From positions 1-64,000 of the forward strand of contig DAOWFX010000127.1 of NCBI GenBank assembly GCA_030637745.1: a stretch of 64,000 nt of DNA. Direction: 5' to 3'. Shown here in pieces: positions 34,869 through 43,373 of this stretch (the stretch's first letter is position 1; the number at the start of each line of letters is the position of its first letter). A program made the translations under genes and the position numbers. The notes under the pieces were generated by a model. The model worked only from the letters and a program-made list of their open reading frames with translations. It ran no database searches and was not told the origin of the DNA. This DNA is from JAGLOK01 sp023139005. GTDB taxonomy: Bacteria; Bacillota; Clostridia; Christensenellales; UMGS416.

Positions 34869-35120
34869 GTTGCACACCTCCATGCTTTTTCTATTTTCAT
34901 TATCAGCTTAAAATGTGTCAGGCGGGTGATAAGAATATGTACAATCGATGAATAATGCTGACTAAATTAGTATGGAATAACAATTATTTGCATAAAAGCA
35001 TTATCTGAAAACAATCAACAGGGTTTATAGAAAATTAGTTCTTGTTATGCCCATTGTTTACATGAGCAAATAATCGTGTTAAATTGATAATATATTAAAT
35101 AATATTTGTGGGGTATAGAT

Positions 35121-36029
35121 ATGACATATTTCAATCAAAAAATGATTACTTCATTGTTAATGGATAAAGAATATAAGTCTCAAATGGTATCTACCAGCCA
35201 CCTGAAGGAAATACAAGATGAAATTGAGGGATTGAAGGATAGAATATATCCAAATATTTATGAGCATTATCTTAAATTTGACTATGATCTAGGTGCGGTT
35301 GATTTTGATGCAAAATCAATAATCATTATTGGTATGAAATCTAAAATAACGAAAGTTGAATTTAATATTGATTCAAGAAAAATCAAAACAGTAATACCAC
35401 CAACATATATAACATCCAAAAAAGATAGAAATCAAATAACTGAATTGTTTTCTGATATAACAAAAAAGCATGGGTTTCATTTTAAAAGATGTTATTTACC
35501 ACAAAAATTATTATCTGTTAGAAGCGGATTATCAGAATACGGAAGAAACAACATCAGCTACATCAATGGGATGGGCAGCTTTTATAGATTGGAAACATTC
35601 TTTACCGATATTCCTGTAGATGATGAAGTATGGCAAGATATCAAAATTATGGACAGATGCAGTTCTTGTACTATTTGTGCAGATAAATGCAAGACGGGTT
35701 CAATAGAAAAAGACGGTACTTTGATAGATGCTTCAAAATGCATAACATACTATAATGAAATAGAAGGCGAGTTTCCTGAATGGATTAACTCCAAATGGCA
35801 CAATGCAATCATAGGATGCATGGATTGCCAAATGGAATGTCCTGAAAATAAGAACTATATTGAGAGCAATGATGAAATTGTCGTTTTTTCAGATGAAGAA
35901 ACTCAAATGATCACTGATGATACTGAGTTTGATAGTCTTAAAGCTTCAACAAAAGAAAAACTTAAGACTATTAGTGTTGTAGGATATTACACAACTTTTG
36001 TTCGAAATCTAAAAGCTTTGATTTCTTAA
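35121..36029 (+). CDS. QueG-like double [4Fe-4S] protein, divergent
   Basis: A 302-residue protein with a C-terminal ferredoxin-like segment (CSSCTICADKC near 187, then CMDCQMECPENK near 235) able to hold two [4Fe-4S] clusters. The preceding region (SVRSGLSEYGRNNISYINGMGSF) matches epoxyqueuosine-reductase-like proteins. True QueG also binds cobalamin and has C-terminal HEAT repeats; neither is obvious here, so this may be a related Fe-S oxidoreductase without queuosine function. No queuosine genes are nearby. ATG 35121 is preferred to TTG 35106. Its end overlaps the convergent DUF1566 gene by four bases. Confidence 0.65.
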   Translation: MTYFNQKMITSLLMDKEYKSQMVSTSHLKEIQDEIEGLKDRIYPNIYEHYLKFDYDLGAVDFDAKSIIIIGMKSKITKVEFNIDSRKIKTVIPPTYITSKKDRNQITELFSDITKKHGFHFKRCYLPQKLLSVRSGLSEYGRNNISYINGMGSFYRLETFFTDIPVDDEVWQDIKIMDRCSSCTICADKCKTGSIEKDGTLIDASKCITYYNEIEGEFPEWINSKWHNAIIGCMDCQMECPENKNYIESNDEIVVFSDEETQMITDDTEFDSLKASTKEKLKTISVVGYYTTFVRNLKALIS

Positions 36030-37330
36030 TCACTGATACTTCTTACAGATAGCACATAATTGTAGACATACCTTATATCACCTTGTGGACCAAAGTACTG
36101 CGGGTAGTCGCTTTGGTTACCGCTCTTGGGATCGCTTCTGACGGCGCCTGCACCATGCACATCCATGATGGTACTATTCATCATACCCAGTGCTTCACCA
36201 AATGCAACATAAGAGGCACCGTCATATAGATTTCTACCATCAAGGTGGGATGTTGCTGTCCAATAGAAACCGTAATTGTCTTCACCTCTGGGATCGGTTA
36301 TCTTTGTTAATGAAAACATATCATCGATAGCAGCAGAGCCTGTAGTCTGCATGCTTTTGGTATAGTCTACGATGCTTTGCAACTCTTTGGCTGATGGCAA
36401 TCTCCAGTCATCATAGCCTGCAAGGGTAAGAGCTTCACTATAAGCTAATGCTTCTTGCCAATCTTTGCTGTCACCATCGTCTGTCATCTGCCACATAAGT
36501 CCTGTAGCCAAATCAGTAATTGTGCCATCGCCATTGTCAACAAAGTCATTGATGCCATAGTTTTCATTTCCTCGAACTAATCGCACATACATTACTTTAG
36601 ATTCACGATTACGAGGATTGGTTGTTCCATATCCTTTTATTCTTCCATCTATGAAATTAACACCAAAATATGTGATGTCAGCTTTCATTGTAAGTCCTAC
36701 ATATTGCGTGCTGGACCATACTTGAGCATCTATTTCTCTTTCGCCAATAGAAGTATCGCCAATGGGTTGGTCAAAGAAATTGGTATCTATAAATAATGTA
36801 CCTGCAGTTTCTCCGCCACTTTGACCGGTAAAGAGTATGAGTGAAAACAATTCTTTGATGGTAGGCATACGCCAATCATCATATCCTGCAAGGGTTGAAT
36901 TATCAGCATAAGCGGTGGTTTCCTGTATAGTCATCTTGTTATCCATGGTCTTTTGCCACATGAGTCCTGTCACATTGTCTGAAATAGTACCGTCTTGATT
37001 GTCGGTATAGGAAGGTGAATTGATGATATAGTTTCCATCTTGTCCGTAAAATGGATCGCCTTCATTGACATTCGATAGCATTGTCTTATCGCTATATAGT
37101 GAAGTAATTCCTGTACCTACAATGGGATAAGCACTGAGGTAGTCTGTAGGTTCATCCGGAGATACAGTAGCGTCTGTGTTATCTACAGATGGGGATGCTT
37201 GTGTTTCTTTTGTAACTTGCACTTTTGTGGGGACATATGTGTTGTTAGGCGTACTCTGATTTGCAGGGGTGCAGCCGGTGATGATGAGTGCAAGGCTTAA
37301 TGCGATGATGATTAATATTTTGTGTTTCAT
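36026..37330 (-). CDS. lipoprotein with two DUF1566 (Lcl-type) domains
   Basis: A 434-residue surface lipoprotein. The signal peptide ends in a lipobox with Cys20 (IITGC). A low-complexity Thr/Ser/Pro linker leads to two DUF1566 domains, each with the pattern DGTI-D-TGLMWQ and then LAGYDDWR[ML]P[TS]-KEL (near residues 120-165 and 270-310). This fold resembles C-type-lectin-like surface proteins such as Legionella Lcl. A binding role at the cell surface is plausible but unproven. GGAG precedes the ATG. Confidence 0.8.
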   Translation of the reverse strand: MKHKILIIIALSLALIITGCTPANQSTPNNTYVPTKVQVTKETQASPSVDNTDATVSPDEPTDYLSAYPIVGTGITSLYSDKTMLSNVNEGDPFYGQDGNYIINSPSYTDNQDGTISDNVTGLMWQKTMDNKMTIQETTAYADNSTLAGYDDWRMPTIKELFSLILFTGQSGGETAGTLFIDTNFFDQPIGDTSIGEREIDAQVWSSTQYVGLTMKADITYFGVNFIDGRIKGYGTTNPRNRESKVMYVRLVRGNENYGINDFVDNGDGTITDLATGLMWQMTDDGDSKDWQEALAYSEALTLAGYDDWRLPSAKELQSIVDYTKSMQTTGSAAIDDMFSLTKITDPRGEDNYGFYWTATSHLDGRNLYDGASYVAFGEALGMMNSTIMDVHGAGAVRSDPKSGNQSDYPQYFGPQGDIRYVYNYVLSVRSISD

Positions 37331-37404
37331 AATTTTCTCCAGTATTCACTTTATATTATAAAGTATTGCCTACTTATATGTCATGAGTGTAGTGAATATA
37401 TGAA

Positions 37405-37425
37405 TAACCTGTAAAATGCAGGTTA
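37405..37425. promoter_or_regulatory. inverted repeat in the divergent lipoprotein/tetR gap
   Basis: TAACCTG, seven bases, CAGGTTA: a perfect 7-7-7 dyad just upstream of the -35 of the tetR promoter. It could be an operator shared by the divergent DUF1566 lipoprotein gene. Confidence 0.4.
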
Positions 37426-37426
37426 C

Positions 37427-37455
37427 TTGACAATTATATTTGAATCACTTATATT
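37427..37455 (+). promoter_or_regulatory. promoter of the TetR/zinc-ribbon operon
   Basis: Consensus TTGACA at 37427-37432 and TATATT at 37450-37455, spaced 17 bases. Confidence 0.75.
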
Positions 37456-37458
37456 AAA

Positions 37459-37472
37459 TGAGCGACCACTCA
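37459..37472. promoter_or_regulatory. possible TetR operator at the transcription start
   Basis: TGAGCGACCACTCA has TGAG/CTCA arms (10 of 14 positions symmetric) and lies immediately after the -10 of its own regulator gene, where autorepression would act. Confidence 0.45.
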
Positions 37473-37491
37473 GCGAGGAAGGAATATTGAT

Positions 37492-38079
37492 ATGAATAAT
37501 CGGGTGATACAAAAAAGTGAAACTCGTAAGAATATACTAATGTGTGCATTGGATGAGTTTGTGGAAAACGGATTCCTGAATACAACCACCAAGACCATTG
37601 CAGACAAAGCCGGCGTTGCGCATGGTACGCTATTTTTACATTTTGAAAACAAGGACATACTCATTAGACACGTTCTTGAGGAAAAGCTATTAGATATTAC
37701 ACAACAATTAGATGAGATATTATCAGGCATAAGTCAAATAAAAGCCTTACTAAATTGTTATCTTGATTTTATACAAAGCAACGAGGACTTCTACTCTGTA
37801 CTCAACAAGGAATTACCTTTTTATGAAGAGCCCATTCGAAGCGAAATCTTTTTAAAAGAGAGTTCAGTACGAAATTATTTTTATGAAGCCATTAATTCAG
37901 GTATAGCAGATGGACGCTATAAAGAGGTGGATATAACAATGGCCATCACATTTTTATTTGGTACGATTAATTATTTGCTTGCAAATAGTGATTGCTTCAC
38001 CGATGGGAAAATCTTCGAATTTATTAAGCAGTCTATTATCGATACATTTATGCAGATCATTGAAAAAAAGGAGAGCTAG
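37492..38079 (+). CDS. TetR-family transcriptional regulator
   Basis: A 195-residue TetR-type protein. The helix-turn-helix at about 12-57 reads TRKNILMCALDEFVENGFLN, then TIADKAGVAHGTLFLHFENK. The C-terminal region is a helical ligand-binding domain. It has a consensus promoter with a palindrome at the start point. The next gene, a small zinc-ribbon protein, begins two bases after its stop, so that protein is the most likely target apart from autoregulation. AGGAAGGA is the ribosome site. Confidence 0.88.
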   Translation: MNNRVIQKSETRKNILMCALDEFVENGFLNTTTKTIADKAGVAHGTLFLHFENKDILIRHVLEEKLLDITQQLDEILSGISQIKALLNCYLDFIQSNEDFYSVLNKELPFYEEPIRSEIFLKESSVRNYFYEAINSGIADGRYKEVDITMAITFLFGTINYLLANSDCFTDGKIFEFIKQSIIDTFMQIIEKKES

Positions 38080-38081
38080 AA

Positions 38082-38327
38082 ATGGAAAAGAAATATTGTG
38101 ACAGTTGCGGTATGCCTATGGTTGAATCTCAAGACTTTGGTGGAGGAGACGTTGAAAACCGCTGTTGTGTACACTGCTGTAATGATAAAGGAAACCTCAA
38201 ATCCTACGATGAAGTGCTAAACGGTATGGTGGCATTTGCGGTAAAAAATACAGGTGTGAGCCATCAAAAGGCAATGGATGCTGCAAGAGAAAATATGAAG
38301 CAGTTACCTGCATGGAGAATTGACTAA
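38082..38327 (+). CDS. small zinc-ribbon protein
   Basis: An 81-residue protein with an N-terminal zinc ribbon: CDSCGMPM at residues 6-13 and CCVHCC at about 28-33. A helical tail follows (NGMVAFAVKNTGVSHQKAMDAARENMKQLPAW). It resembles the putative zinc-ribbon proteins often found behind TetR or MerR regulators. It has its own GGAG site inside the tetR end. No biochemical role is established. Confidence 0.75.
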   Translation: MEKKYCDSCGMPMVESQDFGGGDVENRCCVHCCNDKGNLKSYDEVLNGMVAFAVKNTGVSHQKAMDAARENMKQLPAWRID

Positions 38328-38526
38328 AGATAGGATAAATTAATCATCTTGACTGAGAATCCTTCGGTGTATTTTGCAAACTATATACTTTTGTATAGAC
38401 AATACTATTGGGTTTAGATAAGTATGCATATGATAGTCTTGCTTTTAACTAATATATTTGTTCAAATAAATAATCGAAAAAATCTTTTAAAGAACTACAA
38501 CAACAATTCATAGTATTGAATGAATA

Positions 38527-38535
38527 TGGTATAAT
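38527..38535 (+). promoter_or_regulatory. extended -10 promoter of the sigma-factor operon
   Basis: TGGTATAAT with no good -35 hexamer. It lies 26 bases before the TTG start. No second, ECF-type promoter motif was recognised in the 234-base gap. Confidence 0.5.
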
Positions 38536-38561
38536 ATGAGAAAACTTTTAGGAGCAACTGA

Positions 38562-39161
38562 TTGTCAAACAGAGATCTACAACTTTTAGATAAAGCGTTA
38601 AGCGGTGATATCGCTGCATTTGAAGAACTGGTTTCTTCAAACTATACGCATATATATAATCTCTGTTATCGTATGATGAGAAACAGTGAGGATGCAGAGG
38701 ATATGCTGCAAGAATCTATGCTCAAATCATGGCGGAAGTTGAGTTCATTCAAAAAGACAGCATCATTTTCAACTTGGCTGCATAAGATCGCAGTCAATAC
38801 TTGCTTGGATGCCATCCGAAAGAGAAAAGATAATAAAGTATCGATGGAAGTCTTGGAAGAAAAGGGACGACATCTGGTAGATGATACATCCAGCGACTTT
38901 GCAGAGCACTCTATACAAAAAGAAATGATACAAAAGGCACTGTATATACTTAAAAAACGTGACCGTGTAATCATTGTACTCAAGGATATTCAAGGATACT
39001 CGTATGAGGAAATTAGTGTGATACTCAAGTGTCCAATGGGTACTGTGCGCTCAAGGCTGTCGCGCGCGCGATCTGCGATGGTAGAAGTTTTAGGAGAAAT
39101 GGAACAAAACAACGAAGGTTTGCGTCATAATAGGCGAAAGAGGAAACAAAGTGAACTGTAA
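38562..39161 (+). CDS. ECF-type RNA polymerase sigma factor
   Basis: A 199-residue sigma-70-family protein. Region 2 at about 28-90 reads YNLCYRMMRNSEDAEDMLQE and FSTWLHKIAVNTCLDAIRK. Region 4 at about 130-185 reads VIIVLKDIQGYSYEEISVIL and GTVRSRLSRAR. It lacks regions 1 and 3, as ECF factors do. It starts with TTG at 38562 behind AGGAG. The anti-sigma gene overlaps its end by 11 bases, so the two are made together. Its regulon cannot be inferred here. Confidence 0.9.
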   Translation: MSNRDLQLLDKALSGDIAAFEELVSSNYTHIYNLCYRMMRNSEDAEDMLQESMLKSWRKLSSFKKTASFSTWLHKIAVNTCLDAIRKRKDNKVSMEVLEEKGRHLVDDTSSDFAEHSIQKEMIQKALYILKKRDRVIIVLKDIQGYSYEEISVILKCPMGTVRSRLSRARSAMVEVLGEMEQNNEGLRHNRRKRKQSEL

Positions 39162-40011
39162 ATATGCAAATCAAAAAATATCGCTTTACTTAGATGGTCT
39201 TCTAGACATGAAAGAAACCATGCTACTGATGGCGCATATTGATGTATGCGATTTTTGCAGAGATCACTTGGTTACAATGCAGAAAACGACTTCGATGTTG
39301 AAGGATTTGCCTGAAGTTACATTACCTGCGGGTTTTGAAAACCGTATGCACTTTGCATTCAAGCATGAAGCGGCGGCGAAAAAGAAATCCAGGCTCTATA
39401 AAGCAACGATGATTGCAATGCCGGTGACGGTTGCTGTATTTGCAGCGATTATCGGGTTCAATTATGTGTTTTCCGGTGGCTTGCTTGGCGCGATGAAGTC
39501 AACCAATCAAGCAGATGGTATCATGGCTATGGAAATGGCAGAAGCACCGATGGTGGATGCAACGTACGCAGTACAAGGTGATGCAATGCAAAAATCTGAG
39601 GCTGAAGGCGATAGTGAAAGCTTTGGTGCATCACTTAAGGAGAACGTCGTAATGGATGAAGCTGAAACTTTGTCAGAAGCACGTGATACAGAAAAAGCAG
39701 CTACGTTTTTGAGCATAAGAGATGAAGTTGTGATATTTGTAATGCTCACAGGAGATGCATATGAAGAGTTTCAAAGCATGATAAATGAGTTGGTTGAACC
39801 GCTGAAGATGCAACAGGGGGTAATCATTGCACAAGATGGTGCGTACAGTGTGACTACAAGTATCTCTATGGAACACTATGCAGTGTTGATTGATTTGATA
39901 GCATATGCACAGTTTGCTTCACTTGAAGAGGCACATGGCGTCAAAAACCTTGTGATTGATGAAAACAATTACTTTGAAGTGACATTCCTTTTTCAACAAA
40001 ATAATCATTAA
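39151..40011 (+). CDS. zinc-finger anti-sigma factor
   Basis: A 286-residue membrane protein. The N-terminal zinc-binding anti-sigma domain has the H-x3-C-x2-C pattern in AHIDVCDFCRDHL (His29, Cys33, Cys36). One helix lies at about 86-108, and the extracellular domain includes a DUF4349-like region with ISMEHYAVLIDLIAYA. The GTG start is preceded by GAGGAAAC and overlaps the sigma gene. It should hold the sigma factor at the membrane until an envelope signal acts. Confidence 0.85.
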   Translation: MNCKYANQKISLYLDGLLDMKETMLLMAHIDVCDFCRDHLVTMQKTTSMLKDLPEVTLPAGFENRMHFAFKHEAAAKKKSRLYKATMIAMPVTVAVFAAIIGFNYVFSGGLLGAMKSTNQADGIMAMEMAEAPMVDATYAVQGDAMQKSEAEGDSESFGASLKENVVMDEAETLSEARDTEKAATFLSIRDEVVIFVMLTGDAYEEFQSMINELVEPLKMQQGVIIAQDGAYSVTTSISMEHYAVLIDLIAYAQFASLEEAHGVKNLVIDENNYFEVTFLFQQNNH

Positions 40012-40038
40012 GCAAAAAGCTTAATCAGGAGGAAAATC

Positions 40039-40782
40039 ATGAAAGACAATAAATTACTATTAATAATCATTGCAGCACTATTGGTGCTATCTATCGTTGC
40101 AACCGGTGTACTCATTTTCGGAAAAACAGGAAGCCAAGCGACTGCAACCAAAACACTGCTCAACACCATATCCGTATCCAGCAAAGGCTCTGTAACGGTG
40201 ATTCCCGATGTAGGATATATCTCACTCGGTGTTGAAACAGAAGATGCGAATGTGAAGACTGCAGAAGAGCAAAACTCAAAAACCATGAATGCAATTGTTA
40301 TTGCATTGGGTAAACTTGGTGTTGAAGAAACGGATATGAAGACAACCAACTATAATATATATCCGCGCTATAGAGACTATGAAGATGAAAAACCAATGAG
40401 CTACTCTGTAAGCAGTACTATACAGGTAACTGTGAAGAATATTGAAGATATCAGCGACATCATCGATGATGCAATCACAGCTGGTGCCAACCGTGCACAC
40501 AGTATACGCTTTGATGTACTCGACCGCGAAGCATCATACAACGAGGCACTCAAAGATGCTATTGCCAATGCAAAGGCACGCGCAGAAGTGATTGCAGGTG
40601 CTGCGGATGTACAAATCGTAGGTGTTGTATCCGTCAGTGAAAACAGCGCAATGCCCAATGTATACTACACAGATACACTCAGAGGTGCATCAATGGATAT
40701 GGAAGAATCATTTGCACCTGTAATATCTACAAGGGACATGGAGATATCAGCTAATGTGTCGATTACATATGAAGTAAAGTAA
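40039..40782 (+). CDS. SIMPL-domain (DUF541) envelope protein
   Basis: A 247-residue protein with an N-terminal membrane anchor (residues 5-27) and an extracellular SIMPL/DUF541 domain (ISVSSKGSVTVIPDVGYISLGV, then TTNYNIYPRY and ALKDAIANAKARAEVIA). SIMPL proteins form oligomers in the envelope and are linked to stress tolerance in some bacteria. It follows the anti-sigma gene by 27 bases with AGGAGG, which makes it a natural member of the sigma-controlled operon. A terminator follows. Confidence 0.88.
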   Translation: MKDNKLLLIIIAALLVLSIVATGVLIFGKTGSQATATKTLLNTISVSSKGSVTVIPDVGYISLGVETEDANVKTAEEQNSKTMNAIVIALGKLGVEETDMKTTNYNIYPRYRDYEDEKPMSYSVSSTIQVTVKNIEDISDIIDDAITAGANRAHSIRFDVLDREASYNEALKDAIANAKARAEVIAGAADVQIVGVVSVSENSAMPNVYYTDTLRGASMDMEESFAPVISTRDMEISANVSITYEVK

Positions 40783-40801
40783 AAATGTAAATAATATAAT
40801 T

Positions 40802-40831
40802 AAAACTCACGGAAATATTTCCGTGAGTTTT
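40802..40831. terminator. bidirectional terminator hairpin
   Basis: AAAACTCACGGAAA, TA-type loop, TTTCCGTGAGTTTT: a perfect stem with A/T flanks, between the convergent SIMPL and MerR genes. Confidence 0.85.
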
Positions 40832-40854
40832 GCTTTGTCGGAAAAGAATAATAG

Positions 40855-41664
40855 TTATCGTGTATGAATCGGAACTTGGATTTCTGTTATCCAATCCGCT
40901 TCATCGTCTTGGTTCCAAATACCGTCGATATAGGATTCTCTAGGTTCTCCGACGAGGTCATAGTTGTTGTCATTGATCCACTGATAGACAAATGTATAGG
41001 CTTCTCGAAGTAAACTATAAGGACCCTTGTGAATAATGCATACTGCTTCTTCGACTTTGTCTATTTTCTTGTAGCAAACAGTATCTGAATCCTTGCATGG
41101 TGCTATCACCGATTCACATACTTCTACGTCGATATCCTTTTCTCTATACTCTTTATCATGGTAGATGTTGAAGCAATAGGTAGGGGATGCACACACTGCA
41201 CACGCTTTTTTCATCTCTTCTCCCATCTTTGGAATGACATCAAAATACACATCATAGCTGTCTGCTGTGAATCGCATGGATGCAACAGTTACTTCCGGTA
41301 GATTTTTGATTACTGGATTATATTTCATGGATAATTCTCCTTTATTTCTTTTAATGTAGTTTTTTACTTGTATTAGTTGTTGGTTTTTTTGTTTGATTTC
41401 AAGATTGAGTTCATCTTCTTTACCTTTGAGTAGTATTTCTATATTGATAGGCGTATCGATGATTTCCTTGATATCATTCAAGCTGAGCCCCATCTGTTTG
41501 AGTGCTATGATTTTATTGAGCTTATGTATCTGTCCGCTGGAGTAGTATCGATATCCTGTGAAGCCATCAATACACTCAGGCTTGAGCAAACCAATAGAAT
41601 CGTAGTGACGTAATGTCTTGGCTGTGATTCTATTCATTTTTGAAAACATACCGATTTGATACAT
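40855..41664 (-). CDS. MerR-family regulator with GyrI-like effector domain
   Basis: A 269-residue regulator. The N-terminal MerR winged helix (MFSKMNRITAKTLRHYDSIGLL) is followed by a dimerisation coil (residues 75-115). The GyrI-like ligand-binding domain spans about 120-269 (VCIIHKGPYSLLREAYTFVYQWI). This BmrR-like layout senses amphiphilic compounds. It lies nine bases after the ABC permease and is the last gene of the minus-strand exporter operon, so it probably activates that exporter. Confidence 0.88.
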   Translation of the reverse strand: MYQIGMFSKMNRITAKTLRHYDSIGLLKPECIDGFTGYRYYSSGQIHKLNKIIALKQMGLSLNDIKEIIDTPINIEILLKGKEDELNLEIKQKNQQLIQVKNYIKRNKGELSMKYNPVIKNLPEVTVASMRFTADSYDVYFDVIPKMGEEMKKACAVCASPTYCFNIYHDKEYREKDIDVEVCESVIAPCKDSDTVCYKKIDKVEEAVCIIHKGPYSLLREAYTFVYQWINDNNYDLVGEPRESYIDGIWNQDDEADWITEIQVPIHTR

Positions 41665-41672
41665 GAGTGCTC

Positions 41673-42419
41673 CTAATATTCGTACCTAAATGTTTTGATT
41701 GCGACGATTGTGCAAACTACTGCAATAGCTGATAGCAGTATAATAGAGAAAGTGAATTGACCGATATCATAGCCCAACGAAATGCCTTTCAAGACCTTGA
41801 TGCCATGTGTAAGGGGTAGAATGTTTGAAAATATCTGCAAACCTCTTGGCATGATTTCGTAAGGTACTGTGGCACCTGACAGGAAAAATGTTGGAAAGTA
41901 CACCAAAGATGCCAGCAGATTCACCATCTTTACAGAGCTTGATACACTAGCGATCAGCATCCCTATGGCGTAGATTGCAACCACTACCAATAAGTATATC
42001 ACAGTGAATAATCCGATTGAACCAATCATAGTGTATCCAAAAAACAATACTGCGATGATAGTTACAAGCACAGATGATACGATGGCGAACAAAAAGCTAT
42101 TGAGAAACTGTGCACCGAGTAAGGTGACTGGCGAGGTGGGGGTGACAACAAAGCGCTTGAGAATCTTCTTTTCTCGATATCCTGAGATTGTTGTGGGAAG
42201 TCCCATGAGTCCTGTTGCACAGATACCCAGCGTAATCACCGCAGCGTATGATTGCTGTAGCATGGTGTAGTTTACATTCTCATCAGCAGGTTTGTCACCA
42301 AATATTACACCCAGAAGTAGCATTAGTCCAACTGGGAGGATGATGGCGAACAAGATACCCGAGCCTTCCCTGAGTCCTAGCTTTACTTCAATCTTAAATA
42401 GTACCCATAGTGATTTCAT
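41673..42419 (-). CDS. ABC-2-type transporter permease
   Basis: A 248-residue permease with six helices and the ABC-2 landmark LASLVYFPTFFLSGATVPYEIMP near residue 165-187. This is the compact layout of drug and polysaccharide exporters (DrrB/NodJ-like). Its start lies 26 bases inside the ATPase gene, so translation is coupled. With the ATPase and MerR regulator it forms a drug-exporter-like operon. The substrate is unknown. Confidence 0.87.
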   Translation of the reverse strand: MKSLWVLFKIEVKLGLREGSGILFAIILPVGLMLLLGVIFGDKPADENVNYTMLQQSYAAVITLGICATGLMGLPTTISGYREKKILKRFVVTPTSPVTLLGAQFLNSFLFAIVSSVLVTIIAVLFFGYTMIGSIGLFTVIYLLVVVAIYAIGMLIASVSSSVKMVNLLASLVYFPTFFLSGATVPYEIMPRGLQIFSNILPLTHGIKVLKGISLGYDIGQFTFSIILLSAIAVVCTIVAIKTFRYEY

Positions 42420-43140
42420 CTCTTTGCTCCTCCTCTATAAATTCAAGATACGCATCCTCTAAATTTGTTTTGCCTGACTTTCTCACCACTTCATCTGGGG
42501 TATCGGTGATGATGATTTGTCCTTTGTCGATAATAGACATTCGATCGCACAAAAAGTGTACTTCATCCATATAGTGCGATGTCAAAAAGATAGTCAGACC
42601 CAATTGCTTCAATGACTTTAAAAACTTCCAAACAACTCTACGCGCTGAAGGGTCAAGACCTGTGGTGAGCTCATCCAAGAACACTACTTTGGGTTTGTGT
42701 GGCAGTGCAAGGATAACAGATAGCTTTTGCTGCTCTCCGCCGGATAGCGATGCGACCATCTGATTCTTCTTATCACCCAGATTGAATTTTGTGAGCATTT
42801 CCTCCCAGCTTTGTGTGTTGGGGTATAGCGATGAGATGAGTTCACACATTTCATATACTTTGATACGGTCAGGATAGAAGCTTGATTGAAACTGTACGCC
42901 TACTTCTTGAAATACTTTCTTGCGGTCGACGATAGGATCCATGCCGAGGACTTCAATGGTTCCTGCATCCTTCTTCTTGGTGCCCAGTATACATTCGATA
43001 GTGGTTGATTTCCCTGCACCATTGGGGCCCACCATGCCATAGATTTCACCTTGGTTGACTTGGATATTCAAATGATCGATTGCCAGCTTCTGTTTGTATG
43101 ATTTGGTGAGATTGTCGATTTTGATTATGGGTTGCGTCAT
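42394..43140 (-). CDS. ABC transporter ATP-binding protein
   Basis: A 248-residue ATPase. Walker A GPNGAGKST is near residue 37, the signature LSGGEQQKLSVI near 133, Walker B KVVFLDELTTGLDP near 154 and the H-loop TSHYM near 188. The ATG at 43140 has AAAGGAG upstream; the frame is open further upstream but has no ribosome site there. It is the first gene of the exporter operon. Confidence 0.92.
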   Translation of the reverse strand: MTQPIIKIDNLTKSYKQKLAIDHLNIQVNQGEIYGMVGPNGAGKSTTIECILGTKKKDAGTIEVLGMDPIVDRKKVFQEVGVQFQSSFYPDRIKVYEMCELISSLYPNTQSWEEMLTKFNLGDKKNQMVASLSGGEQQKLSVILALPHKPKVVFLDELTTGLDPSARRVVWKFLKSLKQLGLTIFLTSHYMDEVHFLCDRMSIIDKGQIIITDTPDEVVRKSGKTNLEDAYLEFIEEEQRDEITMGTI

Positions 43141-43240
43141 AAACACTCCTTTGTTATGTTTTACTTGGTAGTTCAACGATATTACAAAACAAATCTCTTT
43201 TCTTGACATGAATTGTGCAATATGCGACCTACTTTTTAAC

Positions 43241-43256
43241 TATGAAACGTTTCATA
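43241..43256. promoter_or_regulatory. 16-bp perfect palindrome upstream of the ABC-MerR operon
   Basis: TATGAAACGTTTCATA, about 100 bases upstream of the ATPase start. It could be a regulator site for this operon. MerR proteins usually prefer longer spaced dyads, so the cognate factor is uncertain. TTGTGCA recurs nearby at about 43213, 43261 and 43314. Confidence 0.5.
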
Positions 43257-43321
43257 TAAGTTGTGCACAAATAAAGCGTACACCTTTTCCCACGGGCAAA
43301 GTCAAGGGGTAAAATTGTGCA

Positions 43322-43352
43322 AATAAAAAAAACACTTGATGCGATGCATCAA
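43322..43352 (-). terminator. intrinsic terminator of the peptidoglycan-binding protein gene
   Basis: On the minus strand TTGATGC-ATC-GCATCAA is followed by GTG and a run of eight T. It lies 21 bases past the stop codon at 43374. Confidence 0.85.
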
Positions 43353-43373
43353 ATGCTAGTGATTTCTATTGAT

